Source: Macrothele yani (Eukaryota; Arthropoda; Arachnida; Araneae; Macrothelidae). From it: DNA of 64,000 bases. Of this stretch, positions 33,772-43,476 are shown one piece after another. Each line of letters opens with the position of its first letter. Within the stretch, counting starts at the first letter, position 1. The DNA lies in the NCBI GenBank assembly GCA_039090855.1, contig CM076996.1, forward strand, positions 44,916,469 through 44,980,468. Reading direction: 5' to 3'. The notes under the pieces are model-generated. The model was not told the origin of the DNA. It saw only the letters and a list, made by a program, of their open reading frames with translations, and ran no database searches. Made by a program: the position numbers and the translations under genes.

Positions 33772-36700
33772 TTAAGTTCATTAGCAGGAATTCATAGAAG
33801 TCCTGTCATTTTTTCTGTTCTTCACGTTTTTACTCAAGTTCGCTGAAAACCACGATATCCGGACTCCCTAACCTCATTATTCATTCAGGTGGTATCATAT
33901 TGAGGGTGAATGGCTCATTTATTTAAAATATGAAAAATAAACAACGCATAACTTATTTCTTAATAGAAGATAAATGACAGGGTTAAAATAATAACATTGT
34001 TACCTCATTGGTTTGCAGTCTCATTTTGACTAGTTGCTCCCGGTATACATTCAAGCAACAAAAAACTGTGTAGTCGAAGTTCCATAAAATGTACATTCTC
34101 CGTAGGCAAACAATGAAATATTTATGATAGCTAAAACCTCTAAAAATCTTTTATCGAACACACAAAACTCCTGTCCTCAAAATAGAACTTGAAAGAAAAT
34201 TAATCCAAAGAATAAATAAAATCCAAATAAAAACCATAATTCCAACCTCAAATTCGACTGAGAAGGATATACAAAACAGTCTTCATCAAAAGGAATCCAG
34301 ATCCCGAAATTTCCGACGCGCGTTTCAGCACACTCATTCGTGGCCATTTTCAAGGAGATCCCGTGTTGTACTGTTCCTTGCGTGTTAACTATTAATAAAT
34401 TCGACGGTGCTGCCATCTCCATCGTCTGCATCATCATCATGCTCATCACGTAGAACTTCGCTGGCACCATCTAGTGTCGTCCTGTTTTTTAAACTTTGTT
34501 TCATTTGTCGACTGGATCTTCTTATTTGGATTATTCATTGTTTTTCTTGTTTTATCATGTTCAACCATGTTGATGATAATTCAATCGGGACATTTAAGAC
34601 TAAAGCTGGTAGATGAAGTGGAACACCTAAATTTTCTCACTACATGCAAAAATAACGATGTCATCCCAAGGTGTATACGTATGTATAACCGAGCTATTAA
34701 TTATAGAGACAATGAAATTATGCGCATGGCCCAAACAAAGAGATTGCGAGCCCAGATACGATCAAAACGATCATGGATTAGTAAAATCAGTATCGATACA
34801 TATCATGCGTATAACAATATTAATAAACTCGAAAATGACTACAATATAAGAGAGGAAATTAGCAAAATTTATGCTATTACAGATAGAGAGCAAATTAAAT
34901 ACCAAAGAAGACAATGGAAAAAAATCGAAAATTTAATTGACAGAAAACAGAGGTCTCAAGAAACCAACAGCAATACTAAGATTAACAAATATTGCTGCTA
35001 TGTTAATCAATCTTATATTGAATTGAATTGTTTTCAAAGAACTGCATTGGAAAGAATATTGAAATATGCATATAAATATAAAATTCCAGCTACTGAAGTT
35101 ATGATACCACAACTGGAAAATATAATCCAACAACTACCAAATGAAAGACAAGAACCTACAAGGATTAAAATGGCAAATGCTATTAATAATATCAATAAGA
35201 TAGAGAAAGAATTAACCCAAAAAAGGATTAAATATGAACGACAAGCATTAATTGACTTACGTAACAACCCTAAGATAGCAAGTATAATGGCTGATAAATC
35301 AAAACAAAATATGAAAAAAAATGACGACAGCAATTGAAACACTTGATACAATAATCATTCAACAAGATCCCACTGAAAATATTATTAGAAAAATTGCTAA
35401 ATTAAAGAACCACAGCAATTTACCTGATGAAATTAAAAATAAAGCATACCCACCAGTAGGTGCCACTATTCCAGGTATTTTAGGAAAACTAAAAGTACAT
35501 AACGACGGACACCCAATGCGACCTATTGTTTCAAAGAAAGTTGCCCCAACCATTAACTTAGAACATGCATTATTTCACTTTATTAAAAGATATTATGAAG
35601 ACCACGCATACACAATTAAAAATTCAAATGATGTTGTTAGAGCTATTGAGGCCTATCGGGGACCTAGAGAAATAAATAATGATGGTGAGCCTTGACATCG
35701 TCTCACTTTACCCAGACACCTCTACTGACCAAGCTATTAAGTTAATAGAAGAAAAGTTGATAGCAAATAAAACACAAACTACCCAAATAGCTAGCATTAT
35801 ATCTGCATTAAACCTAATTAATGACAATAACTTTTACATACAACAATATAATTTATAAACAGTTATCAGGAGCACCTATGGGATCACCTTTGTCTGGACT
35901 TTTTGCTGAACTTATACTCCAGGACATCGAGAAAAAGATACTTCTTGACAACAAATTTACTAATAAAAATCCAGAACTATTTGTTCGATATGTGGATAAT
36001 ATCTTGATATTTTGGAAGCATACTGAAGAGGATCTGGAAGAATTTGTTAATACATACAGCAACATATATACAACTATCAATCTTACCACTGAATGGAAAA
36101 AAAAAATACCATTTTTAGACATTGATATCATCAATAATTATTCAAGAATAGACTACGAGGTATATAGAAAAACAACATTTGTTCCGAATATAATACCTAA
36201 TAACTCAAATCATCCATGGAAATTTAAAACAGCAGCATTCTGATATTACCTAAAAAGAGCTATTATACTTTCATCTAATAATACCGCAACACAAAAAAAG
36301 TTGAAATGGATTAAATCTCTGGCTAGTGACTTCGGCTATGAAGAGAGATTGATCGACGATCTATACAAACAAATTCAGAATAACCAAAAGAAACCGAGGC
36401 TGAATACGACTGATGCATTCCGATTTTGTGGAAAGCTACCATATTGTCCACCTATATCCGCTCCTTTAAAAAAGGAATGCCATAAAGCAGAGTTACTTAT
36501 TGCAGATACTGTACTTGACAATAGCAGATTATTACAAGCAAGTAACGAAAAATGTTCTATCTTACGTAAAAAGCTGGTGTATACAGCATACCAATTATTA
36601 ATATAAATAAGAACCTAGATAACAAAACAGTTTACATTGGTAGCACAAAGCGAAATATCCATATCAGATTGCGTGAACATTTAAATAACTGGAATAAAGG

Positions 36701-37758
36701 TGAAATTCGAACTTCACTTATACAATATTGTTATAATAATGAGGCCATACCCGACTGGGGGAATATAAATCTAGTTACTTCTCACAACACACATAAAAAG
36801 ATTCTGACAGCAGAAGCCATCATAATAGAGAAAACCAAGGCATATAATTGCAATTTAAATGCCCCGATTGAATTATCACCAACATGGTTGAACATGATAA
36901 AACAAGAAAAACAATGAATAATCCAAATAAAAAGATCCAGTCGACAAATGAAACAAAGTTTAAAAAACAGGACGACACTGGATGGTGCCAGCAAAGTTCT
37001 ATGTGATGAGCATGATGATGACGGAGACGATGGAGATGGCAGCACCGTCGACCTTATTAATAGTTAACACGCAAGGAACAGTACAACACGTTATCTCCTT
37101 GAAAATGGCCAGGAATGAGTGTGCTGAAACGCGCGTCGGAAATTTCGGGATCTGGATTCCTTTTGATGAAGACTGTTTTGTATATCGTTCTCAGTCGAAT
37201 TTGAGGTTGCAATTATGGTTTTTATTTGGATTTTATTTATTCTTTGGATTAATTTTCTTTCAAGTTCTATTTTGAGGACAGGGTTTTTGTGTGTTTGATA
37301 AAAGATTTTTAGAGGTTTTAGCTATCATAAATATTTCATTGTTTGCCTATGGAGAATGTACATTTTATGGAACTTCGACTACGCAGTTTTTTGTTGCTTG
37401 AATGTATACCGGGAGCAAATAGTCTAAAATGAGACTGCAAACCAATGAGGTAACAATGTTATTATTTTAACCCTATCATTTCATCTTCTATTAAGAAATA
37501 AGTTATGTATTGTTTATTTTTCATATTTTTAAATAAATGAGCCATTCACCCTCAATATGATACCACCTGAATGAATAAGAGGTTAAGGAGTCCAGATATC
37601 GTGGTTTTCAGCGAACTTGAGTAAAAACGTGAAGAACATAAAAAATGACAAGACTTCTATGAATTCCTGCTAATGAACTTAATTAATATAATATGCCACC
37701 TAATAACGTTCATTAGATAACATGATTTTTACGTTTTTTGAACTGATATTAATACCCT
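33772..37758 (+). mobile_element. PLE-3: Penelope-like element, nearly full length, with inverted arms
   Basis: This 4 kb insertion has flanking TATACACCA at 33763-33771 and 37759-37767. Arms of about 832 bp, 33772-34604 and 36852-37682, are inverted copies. A right-end extension of about 76 bases occurs at 37683-37758. The coding region on the + strand includes the N-terminal domain missing from PLE-1 and PLE-2. The arms contain the end of the endonuclease gene, a GAT/GAC-rich segment and GAAACGCGCGTCGGAAATTT. The element is AT-rich and distinct from PLE-1 and PLE-2, hence a separate lineage. Confidence 0.87.
34561..36917 (+). pseudogene. Penelope-like RT with N-terminal domain and GIY-YIG endonuclease (PLE-3)
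   Basis: The N-terminal part (34561-35337) is highly charged and helical: VEHLNFLTTCKNNDVIPR, RLRAQIRSKR and QIKYQRRQWKKIENLI. It matches the pre-RT region of Penelope-like proteins. The frame shifts at about 35335 into GKLKVHNDGHPMRPIVSK. RT motif A, SLDIVSLYPD, lies at 35686 in another frame. Then come GAPMGSPLSGLFAEL (35869), RYVDNILIFW (35986; motif C Asp-Asp changed to Asp-Asn), KIPFLDIDII and YEVYRKTTF. A TGA at 36241 interrupts it. The endonuclease follows with AGVYSIPI, VYIGSTKRNIHIRLREHL and a Glu in TAEAIIIEK, ending at 36915-36917. At least three frameshifts and one catalytic substitution make it dead. Confidence 0.88.
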
Positions 37759-38790
37759 TATACACCATATTTATGTGGTATAAAGCTGATATAAATGTAG
37801 TGAGAACAACCAACTTTTGTTTTTTTCTTCACTAATATTTCTGTTGCGCACGTTAAACATTAGATAATGTGGCCATACTTCTCATTTGCAACCTTGATAT
37901 ATCGAGGTATGGAGGTTACAAATGAGAAGTATGGCCACATTACCTAACGTTTAATGCGCATAACAGAAAAATTAGCGAAGAAAAACAAAAGTTGGTTGTT
38001 TTCACTATATTTTGTATCACCAAAGTTATGGTTTTTGAGAGAGGAACTGCTAGTACTGAATGTAATATAAGTCTAAAGGGCACAGTGATTGACTAGGTGA
38101 ATAAGTTTGTGTATTTAGGAAGCATGTTTGACAGAAAGAACAAATTGGATGGAAAAATTCGTAGGCAAGGGAATTCTTCATCGAAAGTAATAGCGGCTTT
38201 CGGAGGTTTTCACAGGAATGATGAGTTCTCAAGAGAGTCCTGCATGGCTGTGTATGAGAGTGTAATTGTTCCTACTCTGATGTATGGCAGTGAAACCTGG
38301 GTACTGCAGAAGAAACATAGGAGTTGTTTGTGTGCTGGAGAAATGCGTTACTTATGGGGGGGGGGGTTGTGGCAAGACACGTTCTGATTGTGTGAGGAAT
38401 GAAGAGGTGTTGCAGTTGTGTAATGTGAAGCAAACTGTTGTTAGCAAGGTAGAAACTAATATGCTTCAGTGATTTGGCCATGTTGGAAGAATGAGTGATG
38501 AGATGCTTACTAAGAAAATCTTTTTAGCCCAAGTGGCAGGAAGGAAAGGCAGAGGAAGGCCAAGGAAGTCATGGGAGGATCAGATTCAGGAGTGTCTACA
38601 TGAGAAAAAGATTATGAGTATGAAGTATAGAAGGTCTTGTGTACGACGTGTGATGGATGTCAGTGTAGCTCGAGTTGTATGTCAAGATCGCTGTAAATGG
38701 GGAAGCTTGATACAGCAACAGTAAGTAAAAATTATCTGGTAGTTTGTGTTTCTTTGTGGAACTAACCTCTGAATCTCAGAGAACAGCTTA

Positions 38791-39092
38791 GTGATATGTA
38801 TGTATGATTGAGAAAAGAAATGTATAGAATGAGCACTTTATTTTATTTTGGAGGCTTAACATAATTTTGCATGTAAAAAGGAAAAACAGTTAAGAGTGCA
38901 TTAGTAGTGTTACAAAATATTTTCATGCCTTCGTTTGTAGGAAGATTTGAGATATAAATCTCTCCATCACTTTCTCCAGAAGAACATGCCTGAATAAAAA
39001 CTTAATCTTTTCCACCACTGAAGTTACTTTTAGGCAGGCATGCAAGCAGAACTAGCTTGTCCTTAGGAAACCAATTATTGAAATCACATATT
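38791..39092 (+). other. TMEM59 intron sequence, nothing recognised
   Basis: No coding motif or clear repeat. Confidence 0.5.
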
Positions 39093-39452
39093 TAAGGAGA
39101 CAACAAGGTCATATAATCTGTGGGAATGCTGTATATAAAAATATTTAATCATGCCAAGTTTGGCCTTCCAACCGGAGGTGTTATCAAGGCGAACTTACAC
39201 TAAAACAACGATCTGTTTGCAGTTTAAAATAAAATTGAACTCTTAGTATAAAATCAGACATAGTCTGATTTAAAACTATGATCCATTTGGAGTTTAAAAT
39301 CAGGCATAGTCTGATTTTAAACTCCAAATGGATTGTTGTTCCATTGTAAGTTCGCCTTGATAAAGCCTCCCGTTAGAAGGCGAAAGTTTGGAAGGATTAA
39401 ATGCTTTGATATACACCATTCTCACAGATTGTATGACCTTGTTGTCTCCTTA
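39093..39452. repeat. 360-bp foldback, probably paired Penelope-type terminal repeats
   Basis: The halves are inverted copies. The left begins TAAGGAGACAACAAGGTCAT and the right ends with its complement. Internal smaller palindromes (AATCAGACTATG-type) occupy the centre at 39235-39330. Each arm has a stem-loop: at 39355-39390 CTTGATAAAGCCTCC is followed by AGAAGGCGAAAG. It resembles the motif in the PLE arms. No RT or endonuclease coding is present and no clean target duplication was found. Confidence 0.7.
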
Positions 39453-39938
39453 GTTATTTATTATTGGTGTACTTGTTATTATGTTTTGGAAATTTCCTAA
39501 AGATCCCTATTGAAAGCACTTATGTTGTAAATCCCTAAAATTGAATTAAGGAATGAAAAAATTGAACAAAATTTGGAATAAAAAGAACTTGTGAACCGAA
39601 TTAAAAGAAAGTTTGCAACATTTACATGATCTCAGTCAGGTTGCAAAGTAAAACAGCTGGGTGGCCCCACCTAGCCACAAAAGACTCTAGGGAGGACACT
39701 AAACTTAAAAATCAAACCTAAATGTGGTTTGGCATCAATGTGACCAAGACACGTATGTCAGGGGAATGTGTTCTTGGTGGAAATCTCAGTGTGATATATT
39801 CTGTGGTAAATGAATGGTCAATCACAAGCTGATGTGGCATTAGCTTTGAACTATACAATGGCTTCCAAATTTGTTGAGTAGGAATCTTTTTCACACTCGC
39901 AATGTGTGAGCTGTTTGTTTGAATCCGTAGAAGTGAAT
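39453..39938 (+). other. TMEM59 intron sequence, nothing recognised
   Basis: AT-rich with no coding motif. Confidence 0.5.
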
Positions 39939-40240
39939 TCCTTTTTTTTTTTTTTTTTTTTTTTTTGAAGATTTTGGGTACATACATACGTATATCTATA
40001 TCACTAAGCTGTTCTCTGATATTTAGAGGTTGGCTCCTCACAGAAATAACTCACTGTTGCTGTATGTATCAGATGTCTCCATTTACCACGATCTCGACAC
40101 ACAGCTCGAGCTTCATTAACATCCATCACATGCTGCACACAAGACCTTTTGTACTTCATATTCATTAACTTTTTCTCATTCAGACATTCCTGAATCTGGT
40201 TCTCCCCTGATTTCTAACTTGGCCTTCCTCTACCTTTCTT

Positions 40241-42435
40241 CCAGTGGTGGCTTGTGGAGTAAAATGTTGGTGAGGCGAAGACCCAGCCCATAACATATAT
40301 GTTATGAAAAATAACTAAAATCAATTTTGCAGAGAAGCGATTTGATGTTTATATATACTGCAATTATGTATATTTTATATCAATATCTTCGATGATAGTT
40401 CAACAAAAGCATAGGAAAGCATCAAGCACAGTGGAGGAGAGGTAGACTTAAAACATTGAAAACAGTTTCGGAGGGGAAAATGTATATTTTATGATTAAAA
40501 AAAAAAAAGAGGAAGAATGGTTAACTCGGTTTTTTTTTTTTATATCATTCTTCCTAAGCACAAACACACATTTTGCACTTAATTTCTTTATCTAGTGATA
40601 GTTAATGAGTGGTTATTGCATCACTCACAACGCTCACTCCTCTAAAAATTCAAACAAAATAATTTTAATAGAACTACTTTTGTCAAAAAATGTTTCTGAG
40701 TCCAGAATAAAAGCAACATGTCTGTTTGTGAAGGTGCACCCTTCATGTAGATCAAATTTAAGTCCCAAGGGCCACAAATTATGGCCCTGACCCGTGGAAA
40801 CGGTGTCTAGGAGAAATCAAGCTGGAAGCACATTTCTATACAGTATATCTTATTAAAACAGGTAATGTAACTTAAACATGGCAGAAATCAGAACAGGTGA
40901 CTTCCTGTAAAATTTGTTTTCCCCCCAGCAGAATGCATTCAATTTACTTTTTATTAATCAGTTCAATTCTAAAAATAATTATTTTATTATTACTAATCAA
41001 TCAAAATTTATGAGTAATAATACTAAGAAAGAAACTCAGCACATGTTTTGCCTAACCAGAAACTACAAAAGAAACACATTCCAAAAAGTCAACAGTCCAA
41101 TATACTATTAAGTTCAAAAAGTTCCAGAACTTTTATATTAAAAAAGAATGCTAGTATAGATAATACCTGTTTTAGCGGTGTTTCCTTCGAAGTAGTTACC
41201 CTGTGCAACTATGCATTTTTGCCAGTGCTCATACAAAGAATTAAATGCAGATTGCAAGCCTTCTTTTGCCACATCCTCCAGTGCCTCCGTCGCAGCTCAT
41301 TGCACTTCCTCGGAACTTTAGAAGCGTCAGTCCTTATTATTGGCACACGTGATGCATGCCCAGTTTTTCTGTTAAAATGGCATGGCAACTTGCAACTGAG
41401 ATGCTGGCAACTTCTGCAATTGCTGCAATAGTTTTCCGACGGTCATTTTTCACAACTTCTTTCACAATGGCGACTTGTTCATCCGTTGTGGATGTTGAAG
41501 GTCGTCCTGACCTCTCATCATCATCGATACTCTGTCGCCCATTTTCGAATCGTCGATGCCACTCATAAACTCTTGTTTGACTCATTGCACTCTCACCGTA
41601 TGCTGACTTGATCATTTTAAAAGTCTCAGCGAAAGATTTTCCGAGCAGAACACAAAATTTTACATTTGAACACTGTTCAAAACTCGAAATCGTTATCCTC
41701 GCGACGGAGAGCCTCGAATGCCTGTAATCACGAACTATGCACATACGCTGTACGTGTTGGATCTGGATCAAACCGGTTCTGGCTGGTCGGTCACATGATG
41801 CTCTTCGCATGCTCAGCAGGGAATGACGTAATTCACTGACATTTGGCAAATATTCAAAAATTTCTGGAACTCTTTGAACGTAGTAATAGAATACAATGCA
41901 CACTTTGACAAAAAAGCTGTGTTGATAATACACTATAAGAACCGACGTGTTCTCACTAACTGAGGTGAACTTTGTTGCCGACTCAGCAACTGCTTTGCCA
42001 AGCTCTCGTCTGCCTGCTCCCATTGGACAAAATCCCTGCCTTCTTCCAATAAAAATACAGACACTAGTCGATTTTAAGCGACGTTTGAGTTTCACTTCAA
42101 AATCTGTAGAGGAAGTCTGGGAAACTGTTTTCTTTCCATCTCTGTGCCGTCTCCTATCTGTTGTAACAGAGATTACTCAGAGGATCGCTTCTCTAGGCGC
42201 TCAGCATATGCTCGTTTCAACCTCTGCAAAAATAGTATGTAAACTTTATAAATTTAAGGCTCATAAATTCAGGATTTCATTCTCTGATTGAAAATTTACA
42301 AATCACAAGAAGAATTTCATTTAGCATACACAATTAAATGCATATTGTATTTTACATATGTAAAAACTTTCTTCATGGGCGAAAAAATTCTGGTGAGGCG
42401 GCTTCTCACTTGCCTCATCTGGAAAGCTGCCCATG
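40241..42435. mobile_element. non-autonomous hAT-like element (about 2.2 kb) with 7-8 bp target duplication
   Basis: The boundaries follow from the interrupted LINE-B copy: CTTTCTT at 40234-40240 is repeated at 42436-42442, and the eighth base differs (C versus G). The left end CCAGTGGTGGCTTGTGG and right end (complement CATGGGCAGCTTTCC) match partly. GGTGAGGCG occurs near both ends (40269; 42393 region), as in hAT families with CAGTGG-type ends. No hAT transposase was recognised. A mariner lies inside at 41111-41880. Confidence 0.6.
41111..41880 (-). mobile_element. mariner, internally deleted (770 bp), with TIRs and TA flanks
   Basis: Inverted ends AGTTCAAAAAGTTCCAGAAC (41111) and the complement of CGTTCAAAGAGTTCCAGAAA (ending 41880), with TA at 41109-41110 and 41881-41882. 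The minus-strand frame (41690-41337) reads NVKFCVLLGKSFAETFKMIK, VYEWHRRFENGRQ, DERSGRPSTSTTDEQVA, SVASCHAIL and GMHHVCQ. It then jumps to a C-terminal remnant ending near 41165 (HWQKCIVAQGNYFEGN). All three catalytic Asp regions are deleted. Confidence 0.9.
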
Positions 42436-42476
42436 CTTTCTTCTCTGCCACTTGGGCTTGAAGATTTCGGTATAGT

Positions 42477-43020
42477 ACCTAGTTAAAATCAAACAAATGG
42501 AAAAGGTAGTTGTTCTTAGGGATTTGAATGAAATAGTTGGAAATGAGAACTAGGAATGTGCTAAGAAGAACCTGCATTCATGAGTTCCATAAAAACCATT
42601 AATTTTACTATCCCATGCAAACTGTGTGTAATGTCTCCTTATAAGCACCACATTTTTAAAATTTATAAGATCTGGAGTGAGTGGTGATAAAATATCCATG
42701 CAGACTGGCAAATGTATTTTTCTGATTCACTGGGTATGTAATTGCTTGCAAAAGTTTTAAGTGCACTTTGCAATATCCATTAAAATTTAATGCACTGTAG
42801 ATTATAAGGACATAAAAATGTACATTTTATTTTGAAATAACAGTGGAGGTAACCATGTATTTGTTAATATGTTTGAAGGGATATTCTGGGGGTGTTGTGT
42901 TTACCGATCATAGCTGAATAAAAGGGATTTAATGTAATATAAATTGGTTTATTCAGTAAACTTACAAAATATGTGTACATAGATGTATGTACCTAATATA
43001 TGCTACATAAGTATGTAGTA
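42477..43020 (+). other. intron sequence with a tiny LINE endonuclease scrap
   Basis: At 42497-42550 one + frame reads MEKVVVLRDLNEIVGNEN, like the GDFNARVG endonuclease motif of LINE-type proteins. Beyond this nothing is recognisable. Confidence 0.4.
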
Positions 43021-43414
43021 CAGGGTGTCCCACTCACTACTTTACTCAAGTTTTTATTAATAACATCTTGAATAATTATGGTAATTGAATGATATTTGGT
43101 CATAACATACCTTCATCCTTGCAAAACAGAGCCATATCATAATAGATATTGAAAGTGTCTGCCCTATGCGTTGAGACAAGCTTGAACACGAGACTCTATA
43201 TTTGGGAAAGTTCATGCCAGTTGCTCCAGTGTAATCGCTGCCACTGCCTCACAGATGTTGTTCTTCAATGCCTCAAGGGTTATAGGCAGACACTTTCAGC
43301 ATCTCTTATGATACGGTTCTGGATAAAGGTATGTTCTTACCAAATATCACTCAATTACTGTAATTATTCACAATGTTAATTAATAAAAACTTAAGTAGTG
43401 AGTGGTACACCCTG
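43021..43414 (-). mobile_element. 394-bp MITE derived from a Tc1/mariner element with CAGGGTGTCCCACTCACTA ends
   Basis: TIRs of about 90 bp start CAGGGTGTCCCACTCACTAC (43021) and end in the complement of CAGGGTGTACCACTCACTAC (43414), with TA flanks at 43019-43020 and 43415-43416. The interior on the minus strand reads LEALKNNICEAVAAITLEQL and GRHFQYL, the C-terminal end of a transposase. It is a deletion derivative of a family related to 19603-20675. Confidence 0.85.
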
Positions 43415-43476
43415 TATACATGCAATACATTATTCACATGGCCTTTACACTGGTATAAATGATAGTTTTCAGTGTA

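Larger units (their letters stand above)
33718..38020. mobile_element. foldback element inserted in LINE-B and split by PLE-3
   Basis: Ten-base direct repeats (CAAAGTTATG) bound this segment inside the LINE-B reading frame. Removing PLE-3 leaves about 300 bp: 33718-33771 on the left and 37768-38020 on the right. The right piece contains a strong inverted repeat, arms 37798-37893 and 37914-38008, about 95 bp each with a 20-base centre and roughly 90 percent identity. It is probably a foldback or MITE; the family is unknown. Confidence 0.68.
31790..38723 (+). pseudogene. LINE-B endonuclease and reverse transcriptase, split and mutated
   Basis: The 5' portion reads VVVYAPCDSESSDRKEDFW and a GNFNARVG block, from the APE endonuclease. 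The RT follows: FQDGKAPGVDVITAEMLKYG (32920-32990), FVDLEKAYDQV (33330; motif A), CAGVRQGCVMSPWLF (33495) and YADNTVLLAES (33595; motif C with the second Asp changed to Asn). The frame breaks off at SINKGKIKV-M (33716). It resumes at 38029 with VFERGTAS, then KFVYLGSMFDRK, TLMYGSETWVLQKK and the tail KGRGRPRKSWEDQIQECL, ending SLIQQQ with a stop at 38721-38723. Many stops are present (for example 31939, 32160, 33373) and a poly-G frameshift lies at 38357. Clade assignment within APE-type LINEs is uncertain. Confidence 0.87.
31715..38790 (+). mobile_element. LINE-B copy, interrupted by a foldback element and PLE-3
   Basis: A 5'-truncated non-LTR retrotransposon whose 3' end matches 1-355 and the minus-strand copy at 39.9-42.5 kb. 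The first part is 31715-33717 and the second 38021-38790. They are separated by an insertion flanked by CAAAGTTATG at 33708-33717 and 38021-38030. Together they give about 2.8 kb of endonuclease, RT and C-terminal coding sequence plus 3' UTR. Confidence 0.88.
39939..42476 (-). mobile_element. LINE-B 3' fragment with poly-A, split by a hAT-like element
   Basis: Minus-strand LINE-B 3' end. The T run 39941-39966 is its poly-A tail, the UTR is at 39970-40050, and the complement of the C-terminal tail runs to 40240. The tail continues at 42443 with the complement of QVAG (TGCCACTTGGGCT) before decaying at about 42476. The copy at 1-262 shows the uninterrupted order of these two parts. Confidence 0.85.

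Noticed and set aside
34177..37275. Two similar 97-codon ORFs (34177-34470 minus, 36982-37275 plus) as a conserved small protein
   Set aside because: They are the two inverted arms of PLE-3; the reading is outside the RT-endonuclease frame and has no family resemblance.
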